From contig NZ_SADV01000004.1 in the NCBI RefSeq assembly GCF_006864135.1, positions 1-64,000 on the forward strand: a DNA stretch of 64,000 nt. The letters are read 5' to 3'. Both the position numbers and the translations under genes were made by a program. Below, one piece after another: positions 16,857 through 24,991 of this stretch. Within the stretch, counting starts at the first letter, position 1. Each line of letters starts with the position of its first letter. Source of the stretch: Lysinibacillus sphaericus (GTDB taxonomy: Bacteria; Bacillota; Bacilli; Bacillales_A; Planococcaceae). The notes below the pieces were generated by a model. It worked only from the letters and a program-made list of their open reading frames with translations, was not told where the DNA came from and made no database searches.

Positions 16857-17483
16857 TTAGTTGATCCATGCCTTCTCTTTAGCGACAATGACTGCCTCAG
16901 CGCGTGATTCTACGTTTAGTTTGACAAAAAGTTTGGATAAATAGTTTTCAACGGTGCGCTGCGTGACCCCAATGGCTGAAGCAATTGCTTTATTCGTACA
17001 ACCTTGTGCGACAAGCTGTAATATTTCTTGCTCCTTGTCGCTTAGTAAAATCTCTTGCTGCGTATTTGGTAAATTGATGCGCTGCTGTACAAAATCTAAA
17101 AAATCAGCTGCTAGCAGGATCTCGCCTCTTAGTGCGGCTTCAATGGTTTGAATAACTTGCTGTTTCGTGGCAAGCTTTGATAATAATCCATCGACCTTTT
17201 TTTCAATAAGTAATTCGTAATAATCGGAAAGCTCATAGCCTGTGTAGAGTATAATGAGTGCTTCTGGTTGCTTTTTCTTAATCATTTCCGAAAGCTGGAT
17301 ACCGTTTACTGGCTTCATATTTATATCGATTAAAAATAATCGAAAAGCTTGAGCGTCCATTCTAGACAGAACAGCGGCACTATCCTGCTCTGTGTCTATC
17401 TGTACATTTGTTAAATCCTGTAATAATGTTTTTGTACCATCTAAAACGACAGGATGGTCATCTACAATAAGAATATCAATCAT
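16857..17483 (-). CDS. LuxR/NarL-family response regulator, ComA-like
   Basis: About 208 residues. The start is taken at the ATG at 17483 (MIDILIVDDHP), which overlaps the kinase gene by 8 bp; an upstream in-frame ATG at 17531 would add an atypical extension. The receiver domain shows the acidic pair VDD, the phosphorylated Asp in FLIDINM and the conserved Lys in GLLSK. The C-terminal HTH contains TNKAIASAIGVTQRTVENYLSKL. It is the partner of the upstream ComP-like kinase. Confidence 0.9.
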   Translation of the reverse strand: MIDILIVDDHPVVLDGTKTLLQDLTNVQIDTEQDSAAVLSRMDAQAFRLFLIDINMKPVNGIQLSEMIKKKQPEALIILYTGYELSDYYELLIEKKVDGLLSKLATKQQVIQTIEAALRGEILLAADFLDFVQQRINLPNTQQEILLSDKEQEILQLVAQGCTNKAIASAIGVTQRTVENYLSKLFVKLNVESRAEAVIVAKEKAWIN

Positions 17484-19668
17484 ATGATTCCACGTCCTCT
17501 TGTATTTGAATAAAAATTTGCATTCCTTCATTATGACTGGAAGTTATCGTGATGTCGCCATTAAAAGCACGGACTCGTTCTCGAATCCCGTTAATACCCA
17601 TTGAAGCGGAAGATTGCATTAAATCTTCAATATCGCAGCCAATACCATTATCTTCGTATTGTAGGATAAAGCCGCAATTGATCACTTGTAGTTTTAGTGA
17701 TACTTCAGTTGCCTCAGCATGCTTAATCGCATTATTTAAAAGCTCCTGCACAAGTCGATAGACGACTAAATGTAAGGTTGCATCCTGAAATTGGACGCGT
17801 TCTATTTGGGCGTTTAATAAAAAATCGGCACGTATTTTTACCTTTTGAATCAGTTTTTTTAAGGCGATTTGAAGCCCAAATGTATCCAGTAATGGAGGGC
17901 TTAGATTCTCACAATACTCACGTAAATCCTTCGATGCATTTAGCAATTGCTCTCGAATATCTAATACCTTGTCTTTTTTGATAATAGGCGAACTAGCAAT
18001 TACATCTAACTCTCTCCCTAAATGAAGTTGTTCCTGTAATATAGTGTCATGTAATTCTTGCGCTAAAATACTTTTTTCCTTTTCAATGATATTCCATAAT
18101 AATTTATCGAGCCAAGGAAGCTGGGTATCATTGCTATCCTTCATAAGCCTTATTTCACTTATTAAATCTTCAATGAGCTTTAAATTATCAATAAACATTG
18201 AAACATAGAGCGCAAGTAACTCTAACCAAAGAAGCTCTTCTTTTTGTAATGCATGTCGAATGATTAACATGATTTTCTCTTCACCTGAATCATGTAATAA
18301 CAGGTGCGTCATGTTATTCACTATGTTGACTTCACCGCGAGAGATGGGCACATCTTCCGTAAGTGTTGTAATCGTAAAAGCTGTAGTACCAAGCTTTTCT
18401 GTTATCTCATATTTGAATTGCTCCAGTAATTCTTGCTGATCTTTTGCCTTACCCATACGATTAACGGCAGCATATAAATTATGTACATAATTACCAGTAG
18501 ATGAAAAAATAATCTTTCGATACTTAAAATCAAGCTGCTCCTTTATATAAAAGCTAGCAATGATAACGAGGAATATAAGGATAAAGACGCTCGTAATTTG
18601 AATAATCGATAATGTATCTATAACCAATATGGTAATGCCTGTAGTTAAGATTAATGCACTAAAAAAAGCAAGTGTTGAATAATAGCGCAAACGAGATAAT
18701 TGATATTCAATATCGAATAATCGTTCGTTCACTTGAATGAAAATAAAAGAAAAAGGAATAAACAATAAAAATAATGCAGCTACCTCAGCATGTAAAATAG
18801 GGTTTTGACCTAAAATTTCGGGTATAACGAAAAATAGTAAAAATGGCAAAAAAGGCGTAATAAATGCAATGGTGATCAGACGGATTTTTGCCAGTTTAGT
18901 TCGTAAATAACTCGTTAGTAAAATATAGATGGCATAGAGAACAAGAACAGCAAATATCGCTAAATAAATTAATGCTGTAATTACCCGAAAATCAGAATTA
19001 ATTCTCATTATGAAATTACAGCAAGGTATAAATAGTAGTAAAAAATAAAGCTGTTTGGTATTGAGGTACGGCCATTCTAGATGTAGGTATCGGAAGTAAA
19101 ATTGTAAAAAGTGAATAAAAAGTAATATGCATAATACGATACCAATACTTATTACTGCTTCTCCAATTAAATTTCCTCTACTCGATGCCCCGCAACTTAT
19201 ATAGGTCAAAGAACAAGTTAATAAAAATAATGTTAGTAGACTAGTTAGTTGATTATCTTTATTTCTTTGCCATAAATAGATGGCAACACCTAAAGATAGG
19301 ACAAAATAAAACAGCGGAAAAATAATTTGCAAATAAAATTCTTCCGGATTATCTTTATGCTTAACTTTAACCGAATGAAAATCACCATTAGTCTTCATAA
19401 ACGTTAGTTCCTTAGCACTTCTAACGATAGAATCGAGTTGGATTGAACGAACATTTTCTGCAGGAATGCCATCAATTGTCAGTAACAAATCGCCTTTTTC
19501 AATGTTATTTTGCTGTGCCCATGTTGAGTAATAGAACTCAGTTATGACTGGTTTTTGGCTAGTTGTGTCCACTGAAATACCAAGTAAAGGGATTCGCATT
19601 GCCACTACGAGCACATAAATACCTAGGAGTAGGTAGGCTATGAAAATACTATATATCCATTTACTCAT
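17476..19668 (-). CDS. ComP-like sensor histidine kinase with PDZ domain
   Basis: A 730-residue kinase. A first membrane segment (about 7-27) is followed by an extracytoplasmic PDZ-like domain (IEKGDLLLTIDGIPAENV), then about eight to nine membrane segments to residue 370, a GAF-like region, the HisKA_3 dimerisation helix with the phospho-acceptor in QELHDTILQEQ, and a HATPase_c domain (QELLNNAIKH as N box, EDNGIGCD as G1). This matches the ComP/DegS-like class. No comQ or comX is beside it, so the signal is unknown. It forms an operon with the response regulator. Confidence 0.85.
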   Translation of the reverse strand: MSKWIYSIFIAYLLLGIYVLVVAMRIPLLGISVDTTSQKPVITEFYYSTWAQQNNIEKGDLLLTIDGIPAENVRSIQLDSIVRSAKELTFMKTNGDFHSVKVKHKDNPEEFYLQIIFPLFYFVLSLGVAIYLWQRNKDNQLTSLLTLFLLTCSLTYISCGASSRGNLIGEAVISIGIVLCILLFIHFLQFYFRYLHLEWPYLNTKQLYFLLLFIPCCNFIMRINSDFRVITALIYLAIFAVLVLYAIYILLTSYLRTKLAKIRLITIAFITPFLPFLLFFVIPEILGQNPILHAEVAALFLLFIPFSFIFIQVNERLFDIEYQLSRLRYYSTLAFFSALILTTGITILVIDTLSIIQITSVFILIFLVIIASFYIKEQLDFKYRKIIFSSTGNYVHNLYAAVNRMGKAKDQQELLEQFKYEITEKLGTTAFTITTLTEDVPISRGEVNIVNNMTHLLLHDSGEEKIMLIIRHALQKEELLWLELLALYVSMFIDNLKLIEDLISEIRLMKDSNDTQLPWLDKLLWNIIEKEKSILAQELHDTILQEQLHLGRELDVIASSPIIKKDKVLDIREQLLNASKDLREYCENLSPPLLDTFGLQIALKKLIQKVKIRADFLLNAQIERVQFQDATLHLVVYRLVQELLNNAIKHAEATEVSLKLQVINCGFILQYEDNGIGCDIEDLMQSSASMGINGIRERVRAFNGDITITSSHNEGMQIFIQIQEDVESYD

Positions 19669-19759
19669 CTTTTTCTCTCAATTATTTGCATGATAATATT
19701 ACCCCATTTCAATCTTAATTACCTATTTATTATCCATAATTTTTGGTAATTTTGGAATA

Positions 19760-19835
19760 CCGAAATAAGTTGTTTCGGAAAACCACTATTGCTTTTTCGG
19801 AAAAACGAAATAGTTTTTTCGGTGTAGCCTATGAT
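19760..19835. promoter_or_regulatory. phased TTTCGG operator array and promoter
   Basis: TTTCGG occurs at 19773, 19795 and 19817, exactly 22 bp apart, with inverted CCGAAA/CGAAA at 19760 and 19806. CCGAAA-N7-TTTCGG (19760-19778) is a perfect inverted repeat. A -10 TATGAT at 19830-19835 has no good -35, and the boxes occupy that place, as at activator-dependent promoters. The regulator encoded next door is the obvious candidate to bind here. Confidence 0.6.
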
Positions 19836-19876
19836 AGTGTAAATCTAGCATATGTGACGAAAAGGAGGAGCGTTGC

Positions 19877-20797
19877 ATGAAAAAGAAAGGATTGCCACTA
19901 ATCCTTTTTTTTCTAGTCGGCATAATGTCGTACCCGATGACAATAAACGCTAAGGACTTTGAGAATGATGCGGTGAAAGTTGATGTTTGCATTATTGGGG
20001 GTGACAATCGTTTTGTCTATAAGATTCCTAAGCATTTACATAAAGATACGTCGTATGCTGAGATGAAGAATAATATTGAATCTTCCTTAGAAAGTCATTG
20101 GAAGATCGGGGATGCTCGTTATGAAGCTCACCAGACAGATGTTACGTATACTTTTTCCATTAAAGATTTAATTAATGAAAAACAAAATGGGCAAATGAAG
20201 GTAGCGATACCATATACTTTTTTAGTAGGGATGTTTGGTGAAAATGATGCTATTCAATTACGCATTTTGGCAAGCAAATTAATCGACTGGGAAGCCAACT
20301 CAAAGGATTGGGCAACGCTCGGCTTTGTGGAACCGCCCACTAATTTTAGTAAGCAGGAATATGTTTATGAGGGAGCAGTCAACAACCTACTACAGCAGCG
20401 GGTCGGACATTTTAATGGCACGGTTATGAAAGGGCAAATGGTTCTACATAGTGTTATTTATTTTAGCTTTATTATTGCACAGCTTTTCGCCTGTATATTT
20501 TTATCAAGACGTTTAAAAAAGAAAATTATAGAAGATCCAGAAAACATGCATCAGTTCCGAAAGCTTAACTATATGTACCAAATCATTCCGTTATTGATTA
20601 TCGGTGTGCAAATTGTATTTCTAGTCATATCAGGGTTACTGACTGCTTTTAGTGTCTATTTTACCCCAGGGATGGATCTTTTACTGATTATCGTTCCGAT
20701 TTTATTTAATATTATTTTGTTACCAACGTTTTTTTTCACAATTGAGAGTGAAATCTCAAAAGAGCTAGAAAACAATTTCTTTGGCTCAGATATGTAA
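19877..20797 (+). CDS. secreted/membrane protein of unknown function, divergent from the two-component system
   Basis: A 306-residue protein. A signal peptide (residues 1-25, cleavage near INAKD) is followed by an extracytoplasmic domain of about 170 residues (25-190), then three to four membrane segments (about 191-212, 239-262, 268-290) with a short cytoplasmic loop. AAAGGAGGAG lies before the ATG. The family is unrecognised. Its promoter contains the phased TTTCGG boxes, so it is probably the main target of the neighbouring kinase and regulator. Confidence 0.75.
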   Translation: MKKKGLPLILFFLVGIMSYPMTINAKDFENDAVKVDVCIIGGDNRFVYKIPKHLHKDTSYAEMKNNIESSLESHWKIGDARYEAHQTDVTYTFSIKDLINEKQNGQMKVAIPYTFLVGMFGENDAIQLRILASKLIDWEANSKDWATLGFVEPPTNFSKQEYVYEGAVNNLLQQRVGHFNGTVMKGQMVLHSVIYFSFIIAQLFACIFLSRRLKKKIIEDPENMHQFRKLNYMYQIIPLLIIGVQIVFLVISGLLTAFSVYFTPGMDLLLIIVPILFNIILLPTFFFTIESEISKELENNFFGSDM

Positions 20798-20826
20798 ATA
20801 TTGTTTTTATTTTTGGACGTCCTAGA

Positions 20827-20835
20827 TGTTATAAT
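20827..20835 (+). promoter_or_regulatory. extended -10 promoter of thyA
   Basis: TGTTATAAT matches TGnTATAAT perfectly and lies 36 bp before the thyA start. The -35 region is weak, as is usual for extended -10 promoters. Confidence 0.6.
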
Positions 20836-20870
20836 GGTCAACAGCATACATGAAGGAGCTGTTGATTAAC

Positions 20871-21848
20871 ATGGCGCATCCAGAAATCGCGTACTTAAAT
20901 TTACTACAACATATACTAGAGAGTGGCGTTAAAAGGGAAGATCGAACAGGTACTGGTACATATAGTGTATTTGGCTATCAAATGCGATTTGATTTAAGTG
21001 AGGGCTTTCCTCTTTTAACGACTAAACGTGTACCATTTAAACTTGTAGCAAGTGAACTACTTTGGTTCATTAAAGGGGACACAAATATTCGTTATTTACT
21101 GCAAAATAATAATCATATTTGGGATGAATGGGCTTTTAAAAAATGGGTTGAGTCCGATGAATATTCAGGTCCTAATATGACAGACTTTGGTCGTCGTTGC
21201 TTAGTGGACGAGTCTTTCAATGCTGACTACAAAAAAGAGTTAGCTTCATTTTGTGAGCGTATTTTAACAGACGATGAATTTGCACGTAAATACGGAGAGC
21301 TAGGTAATGTTTATGGCAAGCAATGGCGTAATTGGACAACATCAACTGGGGAAAGAATCGATCAATTACAAGATGTAATCGATCAAATCAAACACAATCC
21401 AGATTCACGACGCATTATTGTCAATGCATGGAATCCAGAAGATGTTATCAATGCAGGAGCAAAAGGTAGTAAAGCTGCATTACCTCCTTGTCACGTGATG
21501 TTCCAATTTTATGTCGCAAATGGAAAATTAAGCTGTCAGCTAATGCAAAGAAGCCTTGATACATTATTAGGCTGTCCATTTAATATTGCCTCTTATGCAT
21601 TACTGACACATTTAATTGCACATGAATGTGGTTTAGAAGTTGGCGAATTTATTCATAGCATTGGGGATGCTCATATATATTTAAATCACGTGGAGCAAGT
21701 AAAAGAACAGCTTTCGCGCGAGCCTAAGGACCTACCAACCTTAAAAATTAATCCAAATAAAACGTCAATCTTTGACATAGAACTCGAAGATCTTTCTATT
21801 GAGGGCTATGATCCACACCCGACAATTAAAGCTCCAATTGCCGTTTAA
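20871..21848 (+). CDS. thyA: thymidylate synthase ThyA
   Basis: About 325 residues. It converts dUMP to dTMP with methylene-tetrahydrofolate, producing dihydrofolate for DHFR (gene at 39386). Visible motifs: the dUMP-binding arginine region REDRTGTGT, the catalytic Cys in [24 protein letters not shown], and [14 protein letters not shown]. It has the longer form with an insertion around residues 90-140 found in many Bacilli. The ATG at 20871 is chosen, as GAAGGAG lies upstream and [12 protein letters not shown] is the usual start; an in-frame ATG is at 20850. Confidence 0.95.
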   Translation: MAHPEIAYLNLLQHILESGVKREDRTGTGTYSVFGYQMRFDLSEGFPLLTTKRVPFKLVASELLWFIKGDTNIRYLLQNNNHIWDEWAFKKWVESDEYSGPNMTDFGRRCLVDESFNADYKKELASFCERILTDDEFARKYGELGNVYGKQWRNWTTSTGERIDQLQDVIDQIKHNPDSRRIIVNAWNPEDVINAGAKGSKAALPPCHVMFQFYVANGKLSCQLMQRSLDTLLGCPFNIASYALLTHLIAHECGLEVGEFIHSIGDAHIYLNHVEQVKEQLSREPKDLPTLKINPNKTSIFDIELEDLSIEGYDPHPTIKAPIAV

Positions 21849-21855
21849 CCTGAAG

Positions 21856-21883
21856 CAGCAGCCGTTTTGGTTGCTGTTTTTTT
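21856..21883 (+). terminator. thyA terminator
   Basis: CAGCAGCC pairs with GGTTGCTG around GTTTT, followed by TTTTTTT. Confidence 0.75.
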
Positions 21884-21903
21884 AAAACAAACTAACTACA
21901 AAG

Positions 21904-22791
21904 CGTCGAGTAGAATAGATGGGGCAACGGAAGAACTGGCGGAGTTAGGAATAGTAGCCAGAGCGAAGGGGAAGTAGAGGCAAAGTGACGGGAAGAGATC
22001 AGAGTGACGGATAGCGGAGGCGAAGTGATGGATAGAGATTAGAGTGACGGTAAGAACCGGCCGAGCGACGGAAAGAACCAGCCGAGTGAAGGAAAGAGAT
22101 CAGAGTGACGGATAGAAGAGTCGGAGTGACGGAAACAGAGGCAAAGCGACAGAAAGAACCAGCCGAGAGTGACGGAAAGAAAGTGCAATTTGATAGATAA
22201 AAGTCGAAGTCGTGGATAGAAGAGCTGAAGTCGTGGATAGAACCAACAGAATCGTGGATAGAAGAGCTGAAGTCGTGGATAGAACCAACAGAATCGTGGA
22301 TAGAAGGGCCGAAGTCGTGGATAGAATCGCACAAGCGACGGAAAGAGATCAGAGTGACGGAAAGAAAGTGCAATGTGAAAGATAAGAGTTGAAGTCGTGG
22401 ATAGAACCAACAGAATCGTGGATAGGAGAGCTGAAGTCGTGGAAAGAATCGCCCAAACGACGGATAGAGGAGTCGAAGTGACGGAAAGAACCAGCCGAGC
22501 GATGGAAAGCAGAGGCGAAGCGACGGAAAGAGATTAGAGCGTCGGAAAGAAAGTGCAATGTGATAGATAAAAGTCGAAGTCGTGGAAAGAACCAACAGAA
22601 TCGTGGATAGAAGGGCCGAAGTCGTGGATAGAACCAATAGAATCGTGGATAGAACCAAAAGAGTCGTGGATAGAAGAGCCGAAGTCGTGGAAAGAATCGC
22701 CCAAACGACGGATAGTGATCAGAGTGACGGAAAGAACCACCCAAGCGACAGATAGAACCAACAAATCGCAGGATACTACCGCCAAAAGAGA
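21904..22791. repeat. 21-bp satellite with 185-bp higher-order repeat
   Basis: About 40 degenerate tandem units, mostly 21 bp, each ending in a conserved half such as CGTGGATAGA or GACGGAAAGA. Variable halves include ACCAACAGAAT, AGAGCTGAAGT, ATCGCCCAAA and the 19-bp GATCAGAGT type. The marker AAGTGCAAT occurs at 22181, 22366 and 22551, exactly 185 bp apart, and each 185-bp block has the same pattern of unit lengths (20, 20, six of 21, 19). The plus strand is purine-rich and more GC-rich than its surroundings. Confidence 0.85.
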
Positions 22792-22916
22792 GATACTTAA
22801 TTTATTCTCAAGCTAAATCCCTAAGCACTTTATATGAAGGATATTTAAATTCATGAAAATTTTACCGATATAAGTTTTAATCTGGAAGTCCTAATAAAAA
22901 TTTAGAGGTGAATGAT

Positions 22917-23129
22917 GTGAGGAGATCGTTGATTTTTCAAATAGACGGAAAAGGGTGTGAGCAGCGTTTAAGGACGAAATTGCTGACCAATACTCCTCAA
23001 CAACAAGAGGAATTTATTCATCAACATGAGCTACCACACATCTCTACAAAATTAACACAGGAGCAAATACATAAAATGATGCAAGTCGTTGAGGAAATTC
23101 GCCTGAAACGTTATAAAGAAAGACTATAA
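22917..23129 (+). CDS. small hypothetical protein
   Basis: About 70 residues, charged, with no membrane segment; the C-terminal half (TQEQIHKMMQVVEEIRLKRYKERL) is a likely basic helix. The frame opens at GTG 22908, but GAGGTG at 22905-22910 sits 6 nt before the GTG at 22917, which is taken as the start. The family is unrecognised. A second small gene follows 45 bp later. Confidence 0.5.
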   Translation: MRRSLIFQIDGKGCEQRLRTKLLTNTPQQQEEFIHQHELPHISTKLTQEQIHKMMQVVEEIRLKRYKERL

Positions 23130-23174
23130 ATGTAAGCGCCTTCTAAGCTATAATAGCTGAGGAGGTGTTTTATT

Positions 23175-23381
23175 ATGAACGTGATCTTTGTAGATTCGGT
23201 TTTAGGTACAGAGCTTTTGCAAATGGTGTCACATGATGTGGCAGGCATATTGGCTGCGGCACAAGGAGAAAGTGTGACGTTTCCAGTTGGCCATTTTAAG
23301 TATGAATTTCATAACTTAGACTTTTATGAGGAAGATGGAGAAATACGACAAGAATTAGTTATTTACGTAAAGCAATTATAA
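23175..23381 (+). CDS. small hypothetical protein
   Basis: A 68-residue acidic protein with alternating hydrophobic residues. GAGGAGGTG at good spacing gives a strong translation start. Unrecognised family; no signal peptide or membrane segment. Confidence 0.6.
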   Translation: MNVIFVDSVLGTELLQMVSHDVAGILAAAQGESVTFPVGHFKYEFHNLDFYEEDGEIRQELVIYVKQL

Positions 23382-23459
23382 TTATCGTATAATATTCTGA
23401 GAACGGTAAAAAATAAATACAGGTGCAAATAGAGCAATTTGCTTGTTTTTATTTAATCC

Positions 23460-23478
23460 TGTAACTATAATAGTTACA
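23460..23478. promoter_or_regulatory. 19-bp palindromic operator upstream of the Rrf2 gene
   Basis: TGTAACTATAATAGTTACA is a perfect palindrome 17 bp before the rrf2-type start codon. A near-identical site precedes the downstream gene. Confidence 0.75.
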
Positions 23479-23494
23479 ACAGGTGGTGATACAT

Positions 23495-23905
23495 ATGGTG
23501 AACAGTCGATATTCGGTAGCGATCCATATACTTTCGCTCATTGCAACAACATCTGATAATAGCCAGCTGACGTCTGATTTCATCGCAGGTAGTGTAAATA
23601 CAAATCCAGTTGTCGTGCGACGAATGATTGGGGTGCTTAAAAAAGCAGGCTTGCTTTCGTCACAACCAGGAATTGCAGGCTATGATCTATTAGTGGAGCC
23701 AAAAGATTTAACGCTATTAGCCATTTACCATGCGATTGATGGACCAGAGCAGCTTTTTGCGATTCATGATGAGCCAAATCCAGCATGTGCGGTTGGTCGA
23801 AAAATCCAACGGACATTGGAGGGTGTTTATACATCTGTTTGGCATGCAATGGAAGAACAACTACAAGCACAAACTTTACAGGATGTGCTAGATCAACTTC
23901 GTTAA
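23495..23905 (+). CDS. ywnA: Rrf2-family regulator, YwnA-like
   Basis: About 136 residues. The start is the ATG at 23495 (MVNSRYSVAIHILSLIA) after AGGTGGTGAT. The winged helix covers residues 10-70 (LTSDFIAGSVNTNPVVVRRMIGVLKKAGLLSSQPG). The three-cysteine Fe-S cluster motif of IscR/NsrR is missing; only one Cys is present (ACAVG), as in YwnA. In B. subtilis ywnA lies beside ywnB, as here. Matching palindromes before both genes point to autorepression and repression of ywnB. Confidence 0.8.
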   Translation: MVNSRYSVAIHILSLIATTSDNSQLTSDFIAGSVNTNPVVVRRMIGVLKKAGLLSSQPGIAGYDLLVEPKDLTLLAIYHAIDGPEQLFAIHDEPNPACAVGRKIQRTLEGVYTSVWHAMEEQLQAQTLQDVLDQLR

Positions 23906-23926
23906 AATCAACGAAGTCGGTCTTTT
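23896..23926 (+). terminator. hairpin at the end of the Rrf2 gene
   Basis: ACTTCGTT pairs with AACGAAGT around AAAATC, followed by CGGTCTTTT. It overlaps the last codons of the regulator. Confidence 0.6.
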
Positions 23927-23936
23927 GTATCTAACC

Positions 23937-23955
23937 TGTAACTTAAATAGTTACA
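23937..23955. promoter_or_regulatory. second TGTAAC operator, upstream of ywnB
   Basis: TGTAACTTAAATAGTTACA differs from the perfect palindrome at 23460 by one base. It lies 27 bp before the ywnB start codon. Confidence 0.7.
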
Positions 23956-23981
23956 AATGAAAAATAGGAGGAATTATAAGT

Positions 23982-24611
23982 ATGAAAATAGCAGTAATTG
24001 GTGCAACAGGGAAAGCAGGACAAAAAATTGTAGAGGAGGCACTACAACGTGGTCATGATGTCACTGCGATTGTTCGTTCAGCTTCGAAAATAACAACAAA
24101 TATGCCAGTAATTGAAAAGGATGTATTTGAATTAGCTCAAGAAGATGTGAAAGGCTTTGACGTAGTCGTAAATGCATTTGGGGCTCCTTTTGGTCAGGAG
24201 GAATTACATGTGAAAACTGGCCGTCATTTAATTGATATTTTCACTGGTATTCATACAAAATTATTTGTTGTCGGTGGTGCGGGTAGTCTTTTTGTAGACC
24301 CAGAAAAAACTGTTCGAGTAATGGATACACCAGATTTTCCAGAAATGTTTTATGCGACAGCTAAAAACCAAGGTGAAAATCTACGTGACTTACAACAATC
24401 AACTATTACTTGGACATTTTTAAGCCCATCTGCTTTCTTTGATCCAGAAGGTCCACGTACAGGTAGCTATACAACTGGAGAAGATCATTTATTAGTAAAT
24501 GCTGCTGGTGAAAGTTATGTTAGCTATGCAGATTATGCCGTTGCGGTATTAGATGAAATTGAAAATCCGAAGCATGTTAACAGCCGTTTTACAGTTTCTT
24601 CTAATCAATAA
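23982..24611 (+). CDS. ywnB: NAD(P)-binding NmrA/SDR-like oxidoreductase, YwnB-like
   Basis: A 209-residue Rossmann protein. The dinucleotide-binding motif GATGKAGQ is at residues 7-14; the family resembles YwnB and other flavin/biliverdin reductase-like atypical SDRs. The catalytic YxxxK is not obvious; the C-terminal half shows TWTFLSPSAFFDP and SYADYAVAVLDEIE. GGAGGA precedes the ATG. Likely regulated by the Rrf2 protein just upstream. The substrate is unknown; redox or electrophile stress is a guess from the family. Confidence 0.8.
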   Translation: MKIAVIGATGKAGQKIVEEALQRGHDVTAIVRSASKITTNMPVIEKDVFELAQEDVKGFDVVVNAFGAPFGQEELHVKTGRHLIDIFTGIHTKLFVVGGAGSLFVDPEKTVRVMDTPDFPEMFYATAKNQGENLRDLQQSTITWTFLSPSAFFDPEGPRTGSYTTGEDHLLVNAAGESYVSYADYAVAVLDEIENPKHVNSRFTVSSNQ

Positions 24612-24991
24612 GAATTAACTGAAGTAATAACTTTTTATTTAATGAGAAATGTAAAGCAGATGTAGTATTTCTTAAAACTTTATTAACAGCTACAAATGAA
24701 ACATGTATTTTAATTAAGCGTGTTTGGGCGCAATTTTCAAGCGAGTTGACTAGTTTGGTTCAACTCGCTTGAGATCTTTACTTAGTCTGTTCGAATGATG
24801 TCTACAACGTACTGTTCAATTGCTTAATCTCTTCATCAAATCTTCTTTTATAAGCTGTATTTACTGGTCATTAATGTTAATAGTAGCGCTTAGTTTGTGA
24901 AATTTTCATTTTCCAGACAAATGACTGTTTACATTACTGCATTAATTAGCTACTATCAAGTGTGAGTATTACATAAAAGGAGACGACAATT
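24612..24991. other. intergenic with terminator and a motif shared with 48.2 kb
   Basis: No gene was seen. It holds the terminator at 24737 and, at 24900-24921, a 22-bp AT-rich motif (core TTTTCATTTTCCAGACAAA) that recurs with one mismatch at 48248-48269 upstream of a chemoreceptor gene. Confidence 0.5.
24737..24779 (+). terminator. rho-independent terminator
   Basis: A perfect 13-bp stem TCAAGCGAGTTGA/TCAACTCGCTTGA followed by a T-rich tail, about 130 bp after ywnB. Confidence 0.75.

Noticed and set aside
17476-19668. Complete comQXPA quorum-sensing locus
   Set aside because: Kinase and regulator resemble ComP and ComA, but no comQ-like prenyltransferase or comX-like pheromone gene lies on either side; the upstream neighbour is a divergent membrane protein.
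21999-22785. Long overlapping open frames on the minus strand of the satellite, with 7-residue periodicity (VLSTTSA-like repeats)
   Set aside because: Several minus-strand frames are open at once because the repeat unit has few stop triplets on that strand. There is no ribosome binding site or conserved start, so coding is not supported.
21904-22791. CRISPR array
   Set aside because: Units are contiguous and degenerate, with no constant 28-36-bp repeat, no unique spacers and no cas genes nearby.
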